Part shown: positions 38,621 to 47,433 of the stretch, in pieces
Layout: each line of letters opens with the position of its first letter
Numbering within the stretch: position 1 is the stretch's first letter
Assembly: GCF_902506495.1 (NCBI RefSeq)
Contig: NZ_LR733264.1
Location: forward strand, 186,001-250,000
Length of the DNA stretch: 64,000 nt
Source of the DNA: Pseudomonas sp. 8O
GTDB lineage: Bacteria > Pseudomonadota > Gammaproteobacteria > Pseudomonadales > Pseudomonadaceae
Direction: 5' to 3'
Translations under genes and position numbers: made by a program
Notes under the pieces: model-generated
What the model was told of the DNA's origin: nothing
What the model saw: only the letters and a program-made list of their open reading frames with translations
The model's database searches: none

Positions 38621-39909
38621 CAGGCTTTTTTCAGCTCGGCGAAGGCGCGCTCGGCGGCAGCAAAGGTGATTTCCAGTTCCGTGTCGCCGTGGGCAATGGA
38701 GGTGAAGCCCGCTTCGAAGGCGCTCGGGGCCAGGTATACGCCGCCGTCCAGCATCAGGTGGAAGAAACGGTTGAAGCGTGCGCTGTCGCTGGCCATCACG
38801 TCGGCGAAGGTGACGATGTCGTCGGCGCCGCTGAAGTACAGGCCGAACATGGCACCTGCCTGGGTGGTGACGAAGGGAATGCCGGCGGCATCGGCGCGCT
38901 CCTGCAGGCCGGCGAGCATGCGCGAGGTGTAGTCGGTGAGCTCGATGTGAAAGCCCGGGCGGCTGATCAGCTTCAGCGTGGTCAGGCCAGCGGCCATGGC
39001 CAGCGGGTTGCCCGACAGGGTGCCAGCCTGGTAGACCGGGCCGAGCGGAGCGATGCATTCCATGATCGCGCGCTTGCCGCCGAAGCAGCCCACCGGCATG
39101 CCGCCGCCGATGATCTTGCCGAAGGTGGTCAGATCCGGGGTGACGCCGTAGTGCGCCTGGGCACCGCCGAGGGCGACACGGAAACCGGTCATCACTTCGT
39201 CGAAGATCAGTACCACGCCATGCTTGTCGCACTGCTCGCGCAGGCCCTCGAGGAAGCCTGGCGCCGGCGGCACGCAGTTCATGTTGCCGGCCACGGGTTC
39301 GACGATGATGCAGGCGACTTCCTGGCCGACCTGCGCCAGACACTCGGCCACGGCGTCGATGTCGTTGAACGGTAGGGTCAGGGTGTGCTTGGCGAAAGCC
39401 GCAGGCACGCCGGCGGAGTTCGGCACGCCCTGGGTCAGTGCGCCAGAGCCGGCCTTGACCAGCAGGCTGTCGGAGTGACCGTGGTAGCAGCCCTCGAACT
39501 TGATGATGCTGTCGCGGCCGGTATAGCCACGGGCCAGGCGGATGGCGCTCATGGTCGCCTCGGTGCCGGAACTGACCATGCGCACCATCTCCATCGACGG
39601 CACCAGGCTGCACACCAGCTCGGCCATCTCGGTTTCCAGAGCGGTCGGTGCGCCGTAGGACAGGCCGTGCTGAAGCTGACGACGCACCGAGTCGAGCACT
39701 TCGGGGTGGCTGTGGCCGAGGATCATCGGGCCCCAGGAGCCGACGTAGTCGACGTAGCGCTTGTCGTCTTCATCCACCACGTAGGCGCCTTCGGCGTGCT
39801 TGAAGAACAGCGGCGTGCCGCCGACGCTGCGGAAGGCGCGCACCGGCGAGTTGACACCGCCGGGGATGTGTTTCTGGGCATTGGCGAAGAGGATTTCTGA
39901 ACGGGACAT
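38620..39909 (-). CDS. hemL: Glutamate-1-semialdehyde 2,1-aminomutase
   Basis: 429 residues from the ATG at 39909. PLP enzyme forming 5-aminolevulinate in haem synthesis by the C5 route. The PLP lysine is in [14 protein letters not shown]; other signatures are [15 protein letters not shown] and [13 protein letters not shown]. It lies 22 bp after thiE on the same strand, the Pseudomonas thiD-thiE-hemL order. Confidence 0.97.
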   Translation of the reverse strand: MSRSEILFANAQKHIPGGVNSPVRAFRSVGGTPLFFKHAEGAYVVDEDDKRYVDYVGSWGPMILGHSHPEVLDSVRRQLQHGLSYGAPTALETEMAELVCSLVPSMEMVRMVSSGTEATMSAIRLARGYTGRDSIIKFEGCYHGHSDSLLVKAGSGALTQGVPNSAGVPAAFAKHTLTLPFNDIDAVAECLAQVGQEVACIIVEPVAGNMNCVPPAPGFLEGLREQCDKHGVVLIFDEVMTGFRVALGGAQAHYGVTPDLTTFGKIIGGGMPVGCFGGKRAIMECIAPLGPVYQAGTLSGNPLAMAAGLTTLKLISRPGFHIELTDYTSRMLAGLQERADAAGIPFVTTQAGAMFGLYFSGADDIVTFADVMASDSARFNRFFHLMLDGGVYLAPSAFEAGFTSIAHGDTELEITFAAAERAFAELKKA

Positions 39910-39931
39910 GGCAGGTCTCTCTGGAAACGAA

Positions 39932-40555
39932 TCAGACGAACAGCGCGGCAAAGGCGCGGGCGCGGTCTTCCACCTCGGTGGCGGAGTCCGCAGCGAACAG
40001 GGCGTGGATCACGGCGACCATGCTGGCGCCGCGGGTGATCAGGCTGGGTGCGGTGCCCAAGGTCACGCCGCCGATGGCGACGATGGGTTGGGCAAAACGC
40101 GCACGCGCCTCGTCCAGCAGCTCCACGGTGGCAGCCGGAGCGCCGGGTTTGGTGTTGGAGTTGAAGAAGCGGCCGAAGGCGATGTAACTGGCGCCCTCGG
40201 CGACGGCGCTCTCGGCCAGTTCCAGTTGGGCATGGCAGGTGCCGCCGATCACGGTGTCAGCGCCGAGGCGGGCGCGGGCGGCGGCCAGCGAGCCGTCGCT
40301 CTGGCCCAGGTGCAGGCCAACGCCCAGGCGGGCGGCCAGCTCCAGGTCGTCGTTGATGATCAGCGTAGCGCCGTGGCGCTGGCACAGTTCGGCCAGGGCC
40401 TGGGCTTCGTCGAAACGGCGCACGGCATCAGCGGATTTATCGCGGTATTGCAGCAGGCGTGCGCCACCGACCAGCGCCGCTTCGGTGTAGGGCAGCAGCT
40501 TGCCGCCGGCCAGCAGTGGTGTGTCGGTGATGGCGTATAGACCGCGCAGGTTCAC
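39932..40555 (-). CDS. thiE: Thiamine-phosphate synthase
   Basis: 207 residues, starting with GTG at 40555 ([10 protein letters not shown] follows; GAAGAG precedes). A TIM-barrel enzyme joining HMP-PP and thiazole phosphate. Motifs are [31 protein letters not shown] and [10 protein letters not shown]. It begins 10 bp after the thiD stop. The longer frame to 40630 overlaps thiD. Confidence 0.95.
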   Translation of the reverse strand: MNLRGLYAITDTPLLAGGKLLPYTEAALVGGARLLQYRDKSADAVRRFDEAQALAELCQRHGATLIINDDLELAARLGVGLHLGQSDGSLAAARARLGADTVIGGTCHAQLELAESAVAEGASYIAFGRFFNSNTKPGAPAATVELLDEARARFAQPIVAIGGVTLGTAPSLITRGASMVAVIHALFAADSATEVEDRARAFAALFV

Positions 40556-40565
40556 GAACGGCTCT

Positions 40566-41363
40566 TCATTGCAAAAAATCCAGCGGCAGGCGGCGCGGTA
40601 CGTACTGGCCATGGCCGGGTTGTTCGGCATCGCGCAGGGTGCGCCAGGTGTAATCCAGGGCGCTCTTCACGGCGCTGACCAGTTCCTCGCCCAGCGCCAG
40701 GCGACCGGCCAGGGTACTGGCCAGGGTGCAGCCGGAGCCATGGTAGCTGCCCGGCAGGCGTGCGCAGGTGAAGGTATGACGGCTGCCGTCGCGGCTGTAC
40801 AGGCGGTTGTGCACTTCGGCTTCGTCGCCGTGGCCGCCGGTGATCAGCAGGTGCTCGATATAAGGCAGAAGCTTGTCGGCACACTCGTCGGCGTTGCCTT
40901 GCGGCAGTTCGGCGAGGATGCGCGCCTCCGGCAGGTTCGGTGTGGCGATGGTGGACGCGGCGAACAGGCGCTCGCGCATGGCATAGCCGACGTCATCCTT
41001 GCCCAGCGAGCCGCCGCCGCCCGCGCGCAGCACTGGGTCGCATACCAGCGGTACGCCCGGCAACTGGCTCATCACTTCGAGCACGGTGTCGACCATGTCC
41101 ACCGAGCCGAGCATGCCCAGCTTGACGGCGGCGACCGGCATGTCGGCGATCACCGCGCGAGCCTGGGCCAGCACCCAGTCGCGGTCGAGCACACGGAAGT
41201 CGGAGACGTTGACGGTATCCTGCACGGTCAGGGCGGTCACCGTCGGGGCAGCGTGGCAGCCTTGAGCCAGCAGGGCTTCGATATCGGCCTGCAGGCCGGC
41301 ACCACCGCTGGGGTCGTGACCGGACATGCAGAGCACTACGGGGCGGAAGTTTGGCGTTTTCAT
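40566..41363 (-). CDS. thiD: Hydroxymethylpyrimidine/phosphomethylpyrimidine kinase
   Basis: 265 residues from the ATG at 41363. A ribokinase-fold enzyme that phosphorylates HMP and HMP-P. Signatures: [17 protein letters not shown] near the N-terminus, [14 protein letters not shown], and the anion hole in [16 protein letters not shown]. First gene of thiD-thiE-hemL. Upstream in-frame extension runs into the degraded stretch described next and is not conserved. Confidence 0.95.
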   Translation of the reverse strand: MKTPNFRPVVLCMSGHDPSGGAGLQADIEALLAQGCHAAPTVTALTVQDTVNVSDFRVLDRDWVLAQARAVIADMPVAAVKLGMLGSVDMVDTVLEVMSQLPGVPLVCDPVLRAGGGGSLGKDDVGYAMRERLFAASTIATPNLPEARILAELPQGNADECADKLLPYIEHLLITGGHGDEAEVHNRLYSRDGSRHTFTCARLPGSYHGSGCTLASTLAGRLALGEELVSAVKSALDYTWRTLRDAEQPGHGQYVPRRLPLDFLQ

Positions 41364-41397
41364 GGTGCGCGAGCTTATCACTAACAGGTCGTCAGTC

Positions 41398-41766
41398 GCT
41401 GCATGCCATGCCGGGCGCTCGAGCGTATTGCGCCGGTGCAGGTGTATCAGGGTTTCAGCCAGCAGCATGACAATCAGCAGGTGCAGCGCGAGGCGTTTTT
41501 CGATCTGGCGCGTTCGCTGTGGCGCGAGGCGCTGGCCGAGCAACTCCAGCAGGCGATGGACGCCGAGCTGGAGCAATGGCGCTGCTCGGCTTTCAGTCGG
41601 CCATGGATCTGGCGCCAAGCCCCTGGGGCATCACTTCGCCGCGATGCCTTCGATCTGGACCTATGGCGGCGTGTTTTCCCTGCAGTATCTGGTCGAGGCC
41701 ATAGGTGAAGCGCTGCTTAAACTGCCGTCTGAATCTGGAAAAGCGACCCAACAGTCCCTAGAGTAG
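41398..41766 (+). pseudogene. Degraded coding-like stretch between thiD and ladS
   Basis: No intact gene fits this 494-bp gap. A frame from 41403 encodes a helix-rich, soluble-looking segment (QREAFFDLARSLWREALAEQ, then AMDAELEQW) and then loses coherence. Coding-like sequence appears to continue in a different frame from about 41620 (FAAMPSIWTYGGVFSLQYLV, then EAIGEALLKLPSE) up to a TAG near 41764. At least one frameshift would be needed to join them. I do not recognise the parent protein. It may be a relic or chance frames. Confidence 0.35.
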
Positions 41767-41857
41767 GGCGATTCGAATATAAGTCTGCCGTGCGTGACGG
41801 TGCCATCTGATGGGCTAATGGGGGCCTGGGCACCGTTCGACAGGGTTCTGGAGTCGT

Positions 41858-44266
41858 ATGTACCGGCTGCTCCTGCTCATCGTGAGCTTCGTTTTTTCCT
41901 CGCTCGTGGGCGCCGTTACCTTCGACGAACAGACGCGTGCACTGCCGCTGGGGCAGAGCATGTACGTGTTCGAGGACGTACGTGGCGACGCCAGCATCGA
42001 CGATGTTGCCTCGCTGGCCGTGCAAGGCAGCTTCCGCCTGCATGACAAGCCCGTGCTCAATGCCGGCTATTCGCGTTCGGTGTTCTGGCTGCGGCTGGAC
42101 CTGCACTACCTGCCGCAGCTGGCGCTGGGCCCCCGCAACTGGTTGCTGGAGCTGGCCTATCCGCCGCTCGATCATCTGGAGCTGTATCTGCCGAGCGAAG
42201 CGGGCGGCTTCGCCTTGGCTCAACGTACCGGCGATGCCTTGCCCTTCGACAGCCGGCAGATCCGGCAGAACAACTACCTCTTCGAGTTGAACCTCGAGCC
42301 AAACCAGGAAAAGCGCATTTATCTGCGCCTGGAAAGCCAGGGTTCGATCCAGGCGCCGTTGACCCTGTGGGCGCCCAATGCCTACCTGGAAGAGCAGCCC
42401 GCGCGAATCTACGTGCTCGGCATCATCTACGGTGTGCTGCTGGTGATGCTGGTCTACAACCTGTTCATCTTCCTCAGCGTGCGCGACACCAGCTACCTCT
42501 ATTACATTCTCTACATAGCCTCGTTCGGTCTGTATCAGGTCTCGGTCAACGGTGCCGGCATCGAGTATTTCTGGCCCAACAGTCCCTGGTGGGCCAATGC
42601 CGCGACCCCCTTCCTGATCGGCTCGGCCGCCTTGTTCGGCTGCCAGTTCGCCCGCAGCTTCCTGCACACCTCCGAGCACAGTCCCTGGGTCGACCGCCTG
42701 TTGTTGCTGCTCATGGCCTGTGGTGCCGTGGTGATGATCCTGGCACTGAGCGTCAGCTATGCGACCGCACTGCGTCTTGCCACCTACCTTGCGCTGTTGT
42801 TCACCGTGGTGATCTTCGCCGCCGGGGTACTGGCCTGGCTGCGCGGCATGCGCGTGGCGCGCTACTTCATCGTCGCCTGGACCGCCTTTCTCATTGGCGG
42901 CCTCGTCAACACGCTGATGGTGCTGGGCTACCTGCCGAATGTCTTTCTCACCATGTACGCCAGCCAGATTGGCTCGGCGCTGGAGGTGGGCCTGCTGTCG
43001 CTGGCGTTGGCCGACCGCATCAACGCGATGAAGGAAGAACGTACGCGCATCCTCCAGGAGGCCGGACGCAAGCTTGAAACGCTGAACCAGGAACTGGCTG
43101 ACAGCAACCGCTTCAAGGACGAATTCCTCGCCACCGTCACCCATGAGCTGCGTACGCCGATGAACGGGGTGATCGGCTCACTGGAGCTGATGCAGACGGT
43201 GAAGATGGACATCGAACTGGAGCAGTACCAGAAGACCGCAGCAGCGTCCGCGCGCGACATGATGCGCATGGTCAACGACATCCTCGCGCTCACTGAGCTG
43301 CAGGCCGGCAAACTCTACCCGCGACGTGAGACGTTCAGCCTGCGCGGGCTGTTCGATGGCCTGCGTGCCCAGTATGCGTCGCGCGCCGAAGACAAGGGGC
43401 TGACGTTCGCCCTGGAGCTGGATGACAACCTGCCCGATACCCTGGAAGGGGACGCGACCAAGCTGGCGCAGGCGCTGGGCTATTTGTTGGACAACGCCAT
43501 CAAGTTCACCAGCGAGGGCGGCGTGACGTTGCAGGTCGGCCGGGCCGGCAACGTGGGGAGCAACCTGCCACTGAGTGTGGTGGTCAGCGACAGTGGTATC
43601 GGTTTCGTCCATGAGGGCGATCTGTATCAGCGTTTCCACCAGCTCGACGGTTCAATGACCCGCAAGTACGGCGGTTTGGGCATTGGCCTGGCGATCTGTC
43701 GGCAACTGGTCGATCTGCTGGGCGGCAGTCTCAGTCACGAGTCTCAGTCGGGGCAGGGCAGTCGTTTTCGCCTCGATGTGCCGCTGACTCTGCCGCTGCA
43801 ACCACAGGCCAACGATGTACGCCCGGCACGGCCGCGGGGTGGTGCGCTGCAGCGCCAGGCACAGCAATGCACGGTACTGATCGTCGAGGACAATGCGATC
43901 AACCAACTGGTTACCCGCGGCATGCTGCTCAAGCTCGGCTACCGCGTGCGCACTGCCGACAACGGTGCCGAGGCGCTGGAGTTGCTGCGCGGCGAGACGG
44001 TGGATGCGGTGCTGCTCGACTGCCAGATGCCGGTGATGGACGGTTTTGCCACCTGCCGCGCACTGCGCGCCCTGCCGGGCTGCGCCGAGTTGCCGGTGCT
44101 GGCGATCACTGCGCACAGTCACAGTGGCGACCGCGAGCGCTGTCTGGCTGCGGGCATGAGCGACTACCTGGCGAAGCCGGTGAAGTTCGACGAGTTGCGC
44201 GTGCTGCTGCATGACTGGGTGCTGTGCCGCCCGGCGACGGTTTCCGGTGGCGCCGCTCCGGTCTGA
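41858..44266 (+). CDS. ladS: LadS-type hybrid sensor histidine kinase
   Basis: 802 residues, next to thiD as PA3974 is in P. aeruginosa. Order: signal peptide (LLLLIVSFVFSSLVGA); periplasmic 7TMR-DISMED2 domain (about 22-165); seven membrane helices (about 185-390); HisKA with phospho-acceptor His in FLATVTHELRTPMNG; HATPase_c with DNAIKF, DSGIGF and GGLGIGLAI; receiver with LIVEDNAINQL and Asp in VLLDCQMPVMDG. In P. aeruginosa LadS feeds the GacS/GacA-Rsm pathway, promoting biofilm and type VI functions and opposing RetS. Direct output here is inferred. All catalytic residues look intact. Confidence 0.95.
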   Translation: MYRLLLLIVSFVFSSLVGAVTFDEQTRALPLGQSMYVFEDVRGDASIDDVASLAVQGSFRLHDKPVLNAGYSRSVFWLRLDLHYLPQLALGPRNWLLELAYPPLDHLELYLPSEAGGFALAQRTGDALPFDSRQIRQNNYLFELNLEPNQEKRIYLRLESQGSIQAPLTLWAPNAYLEEQPARIYVLGIIYGVLLVMLVYNLFIFLSVRDTSYLYYILYIASFGLYQVSVNGAGIEYFWPNSPWWANAATPFLIGSAALFGCQFARSFLHTSEHSPWVDRLLLLLMACGAVVMILALSVSYATALRLATYLALLFTVVIFAAGVLAWLRGMRVARYFIVAWTAFLIGGLVNTLMVLGYLPNVFLTMYASQIGSALEVGLLSLALADRINAMKEERTRILQEAGRKLETLNQELADSNRFKDEFLATVTHELRTPMNGVIGSLELMQTVKMDIELEQYQKTAAASARDMMRMVNDILALTELQAGKLYPRRETFSLRGLFDGLRAQYASRAEDKGLTFALELDDNLPDTLEGDATKLAQALGYLLDNAIKFTSEGGVTLQVGRAGNVGSNLPLSVVVSDSGIGFVHEGDLYQRFHQLDGSMTRKYGGLGIGLAICRQLVDLLGGSLSHESQSGQGSRFRLDVPLTLPLQPQANDVRPARPRGGALQRQAQQCTVLIVEDNAINQLVTRGMLLKLGYRVRTADNGAEALELLRGETVDAVLLDCQMPVMDGFATCRALRALPGCAELPVLAITAHSHSGDRERCLAAGMSDYLAKPVKFDELRVLLHDWVLCRPATVSGGAAPV

Positions 44267-44303
44267 CTCTTCTTCGCAGGGCGTAATCAAGTCGCTCCGC
44301 CCT

Positions 44304-44372
44304 GTAGGAGCCGGCTTGCCGGCGATGCTTGGCGCCTGTCAGATCGATGATCGCCAGCAAGCTGGCTCCTAC
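44304..44372. repeat. REP-like inverted pair, GTAGGAGCC family
   Basis: Arms GTAGGAGCCGGCTTGCCGGC and CGCCAGCAAGCTGGCTCCTA(C) facing each other, between ladS and the TetR gene. Confidence 0.82.
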
Positions 44373-44440
44373 AAGTGCAGCTTTGCACGAGCAACCTCTT
44401 TCCCGATTCGGCGGCAGGTTTGGCCGGATCGCCCCTTTAG

Positions 44441-44495
44441 CCATGGTCTGAATCCTGATTCACTGAGCGTAGATGAATCAGGATTCAGACCATGG
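44441..44495. promoter_or_regulatory. Twin palindromic operator over the TetR start codon
   Basis: A perfect 22-bp inverted repeat (44441-44462 and 44474-44495) with an 11-bp spacer. Each arm itself contains the 14-bp palindrome TGAATC-NN-GATTCA (44449-44462 and 44474-44487), so there are two operator-like sites 25 bp apart. The right arm includes the AGGA-type ribosome site and the ATG at 44492. Most likely the autoregulatory site of the adjacent TetR protein. Confidence 0.8.
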
Positions 44496-45133
44496 CTTAT
44501 CGCACCACCGAAGCTCGACTCGACCGCGACCAGGCGTTGCGCGCGCGTATTCTCGACTGCGCCTTGCTACGGGTGGCCGAGGGCGGTTTCGCCGCTCTGA
44601 CCATGCAGGCGTTGGCCGACGATGTCGGCATCGCCACCGGCAGCCTGTATCGCCACTTTCGCAGCAAGGGTGAACTGGCCGCCGAAGTCTTTGCCAGCGC
44701 CAGTCAGCGTGAGGTGGATGCTCTGGCCGCTGCCTTGCGCGGGCCGGGCCGCCCCAGTGAGCGCCTGCGCATCGGCCTCGAGCAGTTCGCCGCCCGCGCC
44801 TGGCATAGCCGCCGCCTGGCCTTTGCGCTGATCGCCGAGCCGGTCGACCCCGAAGTCGACGAGCAGCGCCTGCTCTATCGCGAAGCCTACGCCGAACTGT
44901 TCAGTGACCTGCTGGAGGAGGGCGCCGCTGCCGGCGAGTTTCGAGTCGAGCCGATCAGCCTGATGGCGGCCTGTCTGGTCGGCGCGATTGCCGAGGCGCT
45001 GGTCGGGCCGCTGTCGCCACCTGCCCGTGCCGCTCGCGAAGCGGGCCAACCCACTCTGGAGCTGGCGCAGGTCAGCGCCAGCCTTGCCACCTTCTGCCTG
45101 CGCGCCGTCGGCGCCGAGGAACCCACGCGATGA
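44492..45133 (+). CDS. TetR-family transcriptional regulator
   Basis: 213 residues. The N-terminal helix-turn-helix is DQALRARILDCALLRVAEGG, then ALTMQALADDVGIATGSLYR, then HFRSKGELAAEVFA. The rest is a ligand-binding helical domain. It corresponds in position to PA3973, between ladS and the AidB-like gene. Its start codon sits in the twin palindrome, and its stop overlaps the aidB start (ATGA). It probably represses itself and aidB in response to an unknown acyl or alkylation-related ligand; this is inference. Confidence 0.92.
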   Translation: MAYRTTEARLDRDQALRARILDCALLRVAEGGFAALTMQALADDVGIATGSLYRHFRSKGELAAEVFASASQREVDALAAALRGPGRPSERLRIGLEQFAARAWHSRRLAFALIAEPVDPEVDEQRLLYREAYAELFSDLLEEGAAAGEFRVEPISLMAACLVGAIAEALVGPLSPPARAAREAGQPTLELAQVSASLATFCLRAVGAEEPTR

Positions 45134-46779
45134 AACCCAGTCTGCATGCCGAAACCCATGAGGTGTTCAATCAGGTACCAAGCCTGGACGGCGCCAACCT
45201 CTATCACCTCGACCTACCGTTGCAGGAGTGGATTCGCCGCTACGACGGCGCCTGGGCCCACGAGCGCCTGAGCGCCTATGGCGCCCTGGCCGGCGGGCCT
45301 CTGATGCAGGCCGGCTTTCTCGCCAACGAGAACAAGCCGGTGTTCAAGAGCCACGATCGCTATGGCAACCGCATCGATCTGGTGGAGTTTCATCCGGCCT
45401 ATCACGAGCTGATGCGCACGGCGGTCGAGCACGGCCTGCCGTCGCTGCCCTGGACAGATCCGCGCGCCGGCGCTCATGTCGCCCGCGCCGGGCTGACCTA
45501 TATGCACAGCCAGGTCGAAGCGGCCAGTGGCTGCCCGCTGACCATGACCTTCGCCGCTGTGCCGGCCATCCGCCTGCAACCCAACGTGGCGGAGCAGTGG
45601 CTGCCGAAGATCCTCTCCAGCCAGTACGACCCGCGCAACCTGCCGATGGAGCAGAAGTCCGGCGTCACCATCGGTATGGCCATGACCGAGAAGCAGGGCG
45701 GCACTGATGTGCGCGCCAACACCACGCGGGCCTATCCCATCGGTCTTGGCGGGCCGGGACAGGGCTATGAGCTGGTGGGGCACAAATGGTTCTGCTCGGC
45801 GCCCATGTGCGACGCCTTTCTCACCCTGGCGTACACCGACAAGGGGCTGTCGTGCTTCCTGCTGCCGCGTCACCGGCCGGATGGCACGCGCAACGCGTTC
45901 TACATCCAGCGCCTGAAGAACAAGCTGGGCAACTGGGCCAACGCCTCCAGCGAGGTGGAATATCGCGGTGCTTTCGCCTGGATGCTCGGCGAGGAAGGGC
46001 GCGGCGTGCCGACCATCATCGAGATGGTGGCCATGACCCGCTTCGATTGCATGGTCGGCTCCAGCAGCCTGATGCGCCAGGCGTTGACCCAGGCCGCGCA
46101 CCACTGCGCGCATCGCCAGGTCGGTGGCAAGCTGCTCGCCGACCAGCCGTTGATGCAGAACGTGCTCGCCGACCTGGCGCTGGAGAGCGAAGCCGCGCTG
46201 GCTCTGTGCATGCGCATGGGCGGCGCGCTCGATCATCAGCATGATGAGCAGGAAGACAAATTTGCCCGTCTGGTCACTGCCGTGGGCAAGTACTGGATCT
46301 GCAAACGCGCGCCGGAAATGATCTACGAGGCCAGCGAATGCATGGGCGGCGCCGGCTATGTCGAGGAAACCATCATGCCGCGCCTGTATCGTGAAGCGCC
46401 GGTCAACTCGATCTGGGAAGGCTCGGGCAACGTGCAATGCCTGGACGTGCTGCGCGCGTTGTCCAAGGAGCCCGGCGTACTCGATGCGCTGTTCACCGAG
46501 CTGGGTGATGGCCACGGTGATGCCCGTCTGCAGGCGCATATCCAGCGGCTGAAGGCCGATTTTGCCGATACCTCCGACATCCAGTACCGCGCCCGCCAGC
46601 TCACCGAAGACATGGCCGTCGCGCTGCAGGCCAAGCTGCTGCTGGAGGCGGGCAACGCCATCGTCTCCGATGCCTTTATCGCCAGCCGCCTGGAAGGTCG
46701 CGGTCGTGTCTACGGCACCCTGCCGCGCGGTGTTGACGTCGAGGCGCTGCTGGCGCGCAGCACGCCGGATCTGCTTTGA
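45130..46779 (+). CDS. aidB: AidB-type acyl-CoA dehydrogenase family protein
   Basis: 549 residues. Strong resemblance to E. coli AidB along its length: TMTFAAVPAIRLQPNVAEQW, GMAMTEKQGGTDVRANTTRA, LVGHKWFCSAPMCDAFL, LYREAPVNSIWEGSGN. AidB is a FAD-binding tetramer of the acyl-CoA dehydrogenase fold that binds DNA and is induced by alkylation in E. coli. Here it is controlled by a TetR gene rather than Ada, so a lipid-catabolic role cannot be excluded. Four-base overlap with the regulator. Confidence 0.9.
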   Translation: MKPSLHAETHEVFNQVPSLDGANLYHLDLPLQEWIRRYDGAWAHERLSAYGALAGGPLMQAGFLANENKPVFKSHDRYGNRIDLVEFHPAYHELMRTAVEHGLPSLPWTDPRAGAHVARAGLTYMHSQVEAASGCPLTMTFAAVPAIRLQPNVAEQWLPKILSSQYDPRNLPMEQKSGVTIGMAMTEKQGGTDVRANTTRAYPIGLGGPGQGYELVGHKWFCSAPMCDAFLTLAYTDKGLSCFLLPRHRPDGTRNAFYIQRLKNKLGNWANASSEVEYRGAFAWMLGEEGRGVPTIIEMVAMTRFDCMVGSSSLMRQALTQAAHHCAHRQVGGKLLADQPLMQNVLADLALESEAALALCMRMGGALDHQHDEQEDKFARLVTAVGKYWICKRAPEMIYEASECMGGAGYVEETIMPRLYREAPVNSIWEGSGNVQCLDVLRALSKEPGVLDALFTELGDGHGDARLQAHIQRLKADFADTSDIQYRARQLTEDMAVALQAKLLLEAGNAIVSDAFIASRLEGRGRVYGTLPRGVDVEALLARSTPDLL

Positions 46780-46863
46780 TGCAGGGGCGATCTTTAACAA
46801 GGAAAAGTTGGTAGGTTTTTAGCGGCTGATTTTTCCCTTCAGGAGCAATTGGTTGCGCTAAGT
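46780..46863 (+). promoter_or_regulatory. CRISPR leader
   Basis: An AT-richer stretch between the aidB stop and the first repeat (GTTGGTAGGTTTTTAGCGGC), resembling leaders of type I-E arrays. With the degenerate repeat at the far end, it sets the array orientation as plus. Confidence 0.65.
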
Positions 46864-47135
46864 GTGTTCCCCGCGCCAGCGGGGATGAACCGACGATGTA
46901 AAGCTGCTCAAGTCCCAGAGCCTGATGTTCCCCGCGCCAGCGGGGATGAACCGTTACTAACGAAGTCGTCAAGATCGAGGTCAGTGTGTTCCTCGCGCCA
47001 GCGGGGATGAACCGCCGGCATAACCTCGAAGGAGAACCACCATGCATTGTTCCCCGCGCCAGCGGGGATGAATCGGGGAGTCACACCGAGCATTCGAGGT
47101 TTGCGCGTGCTCCCAACACCAGCAGGGATGAGCTT
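46864..47135 (+). CRISPR. Orphan type I-E-like CRISPR array, four repeats plus one degenerate
   Basis: 29-bp repeats of the type I-E form (GTGTTCCCCGCGCCAGCGGG, ending GATGAACCG) at 46864-46892, 46925-46953, 46986-47014 and 47047-47075. A degenerate last copy with about eight mismatches lies at 47107-47135. Spacers are 32, 32, 32 and 31 bp. Repeats 2-4 carry one or two substitutions each. No cas gene is encoded anywhere in this window. Spacer 3 contains what looks like a ribosome site and start codon (GGAGAACCACCATG), suggesting a coding-region source. Targets cannot be identified without a search. Confidence 0.93.
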
Positions 47136-47189
47136 GGAGTGATGCACCTGGTGCGCTGTTTTTTAGCCGGGCAGGCGAGTAATCTTGCG

Positions 47190-47375
47190 GCCGATGGTTC
47201 TGCGTGCACGCCTGTGGCGCGGATGAAAAGGGAACAGGGTGCGGCGAATCTCGCCAATGCCCTGGCTGCCCCCGCAACTGTAAGCGGCTAACGATGCCCT
47301 GATGCCACTGACTTCGGTCGGGAAGGCGGGCGAAGTGTCAAGCCGTGAGCCAGGAGACCTGCCATCGACAACGGG
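47190..47375 (+). promoter_or_regulatory. Cobalamin riboswitch
   Basis: Conserved elements occur in order: GGGAACAGGGTGCGGCGAAT, GCTGCCCCCGCAACTGTAAG, GCCACTG, GGGAAGGC, and the B12 box AGCCAGGAGACCTGCC at 47348-47363. Downstream, CGCCCAC (47381-47387) can pair either with GGGCG (47373-47377) or with GTGGGCG (47411-47417) just before the ribosome site. This suggests translational control of the permease gene at 47434 by adenosyl- or other cobalamins. Confidence 0.93.
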
Positions 47376-47433
47376 CGTTTCGCCCACTCCCTCATCCGAA
47401 TCGTCGCGCGGTGGGCGCGGCAAAGGAACTCGC

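Noticed and set aside
37988..39613. A 541-codon minus-strand frame covering hemL and the membrane gene
   Set aside because: The first two-thirds is an out-of-frame reading of hemL; the real membrane protein starts at 38620.
45214..46800. A 528-codon minus-strand frame
   Set aside because: Antisense to aidB; no recognisable domains.
46676..47277. Small minus-strand frames with repeated HPRWRGE / SSPLARGT peptides
   Set aside because: They are translations of the CRISPR repeats, a classic false gene.
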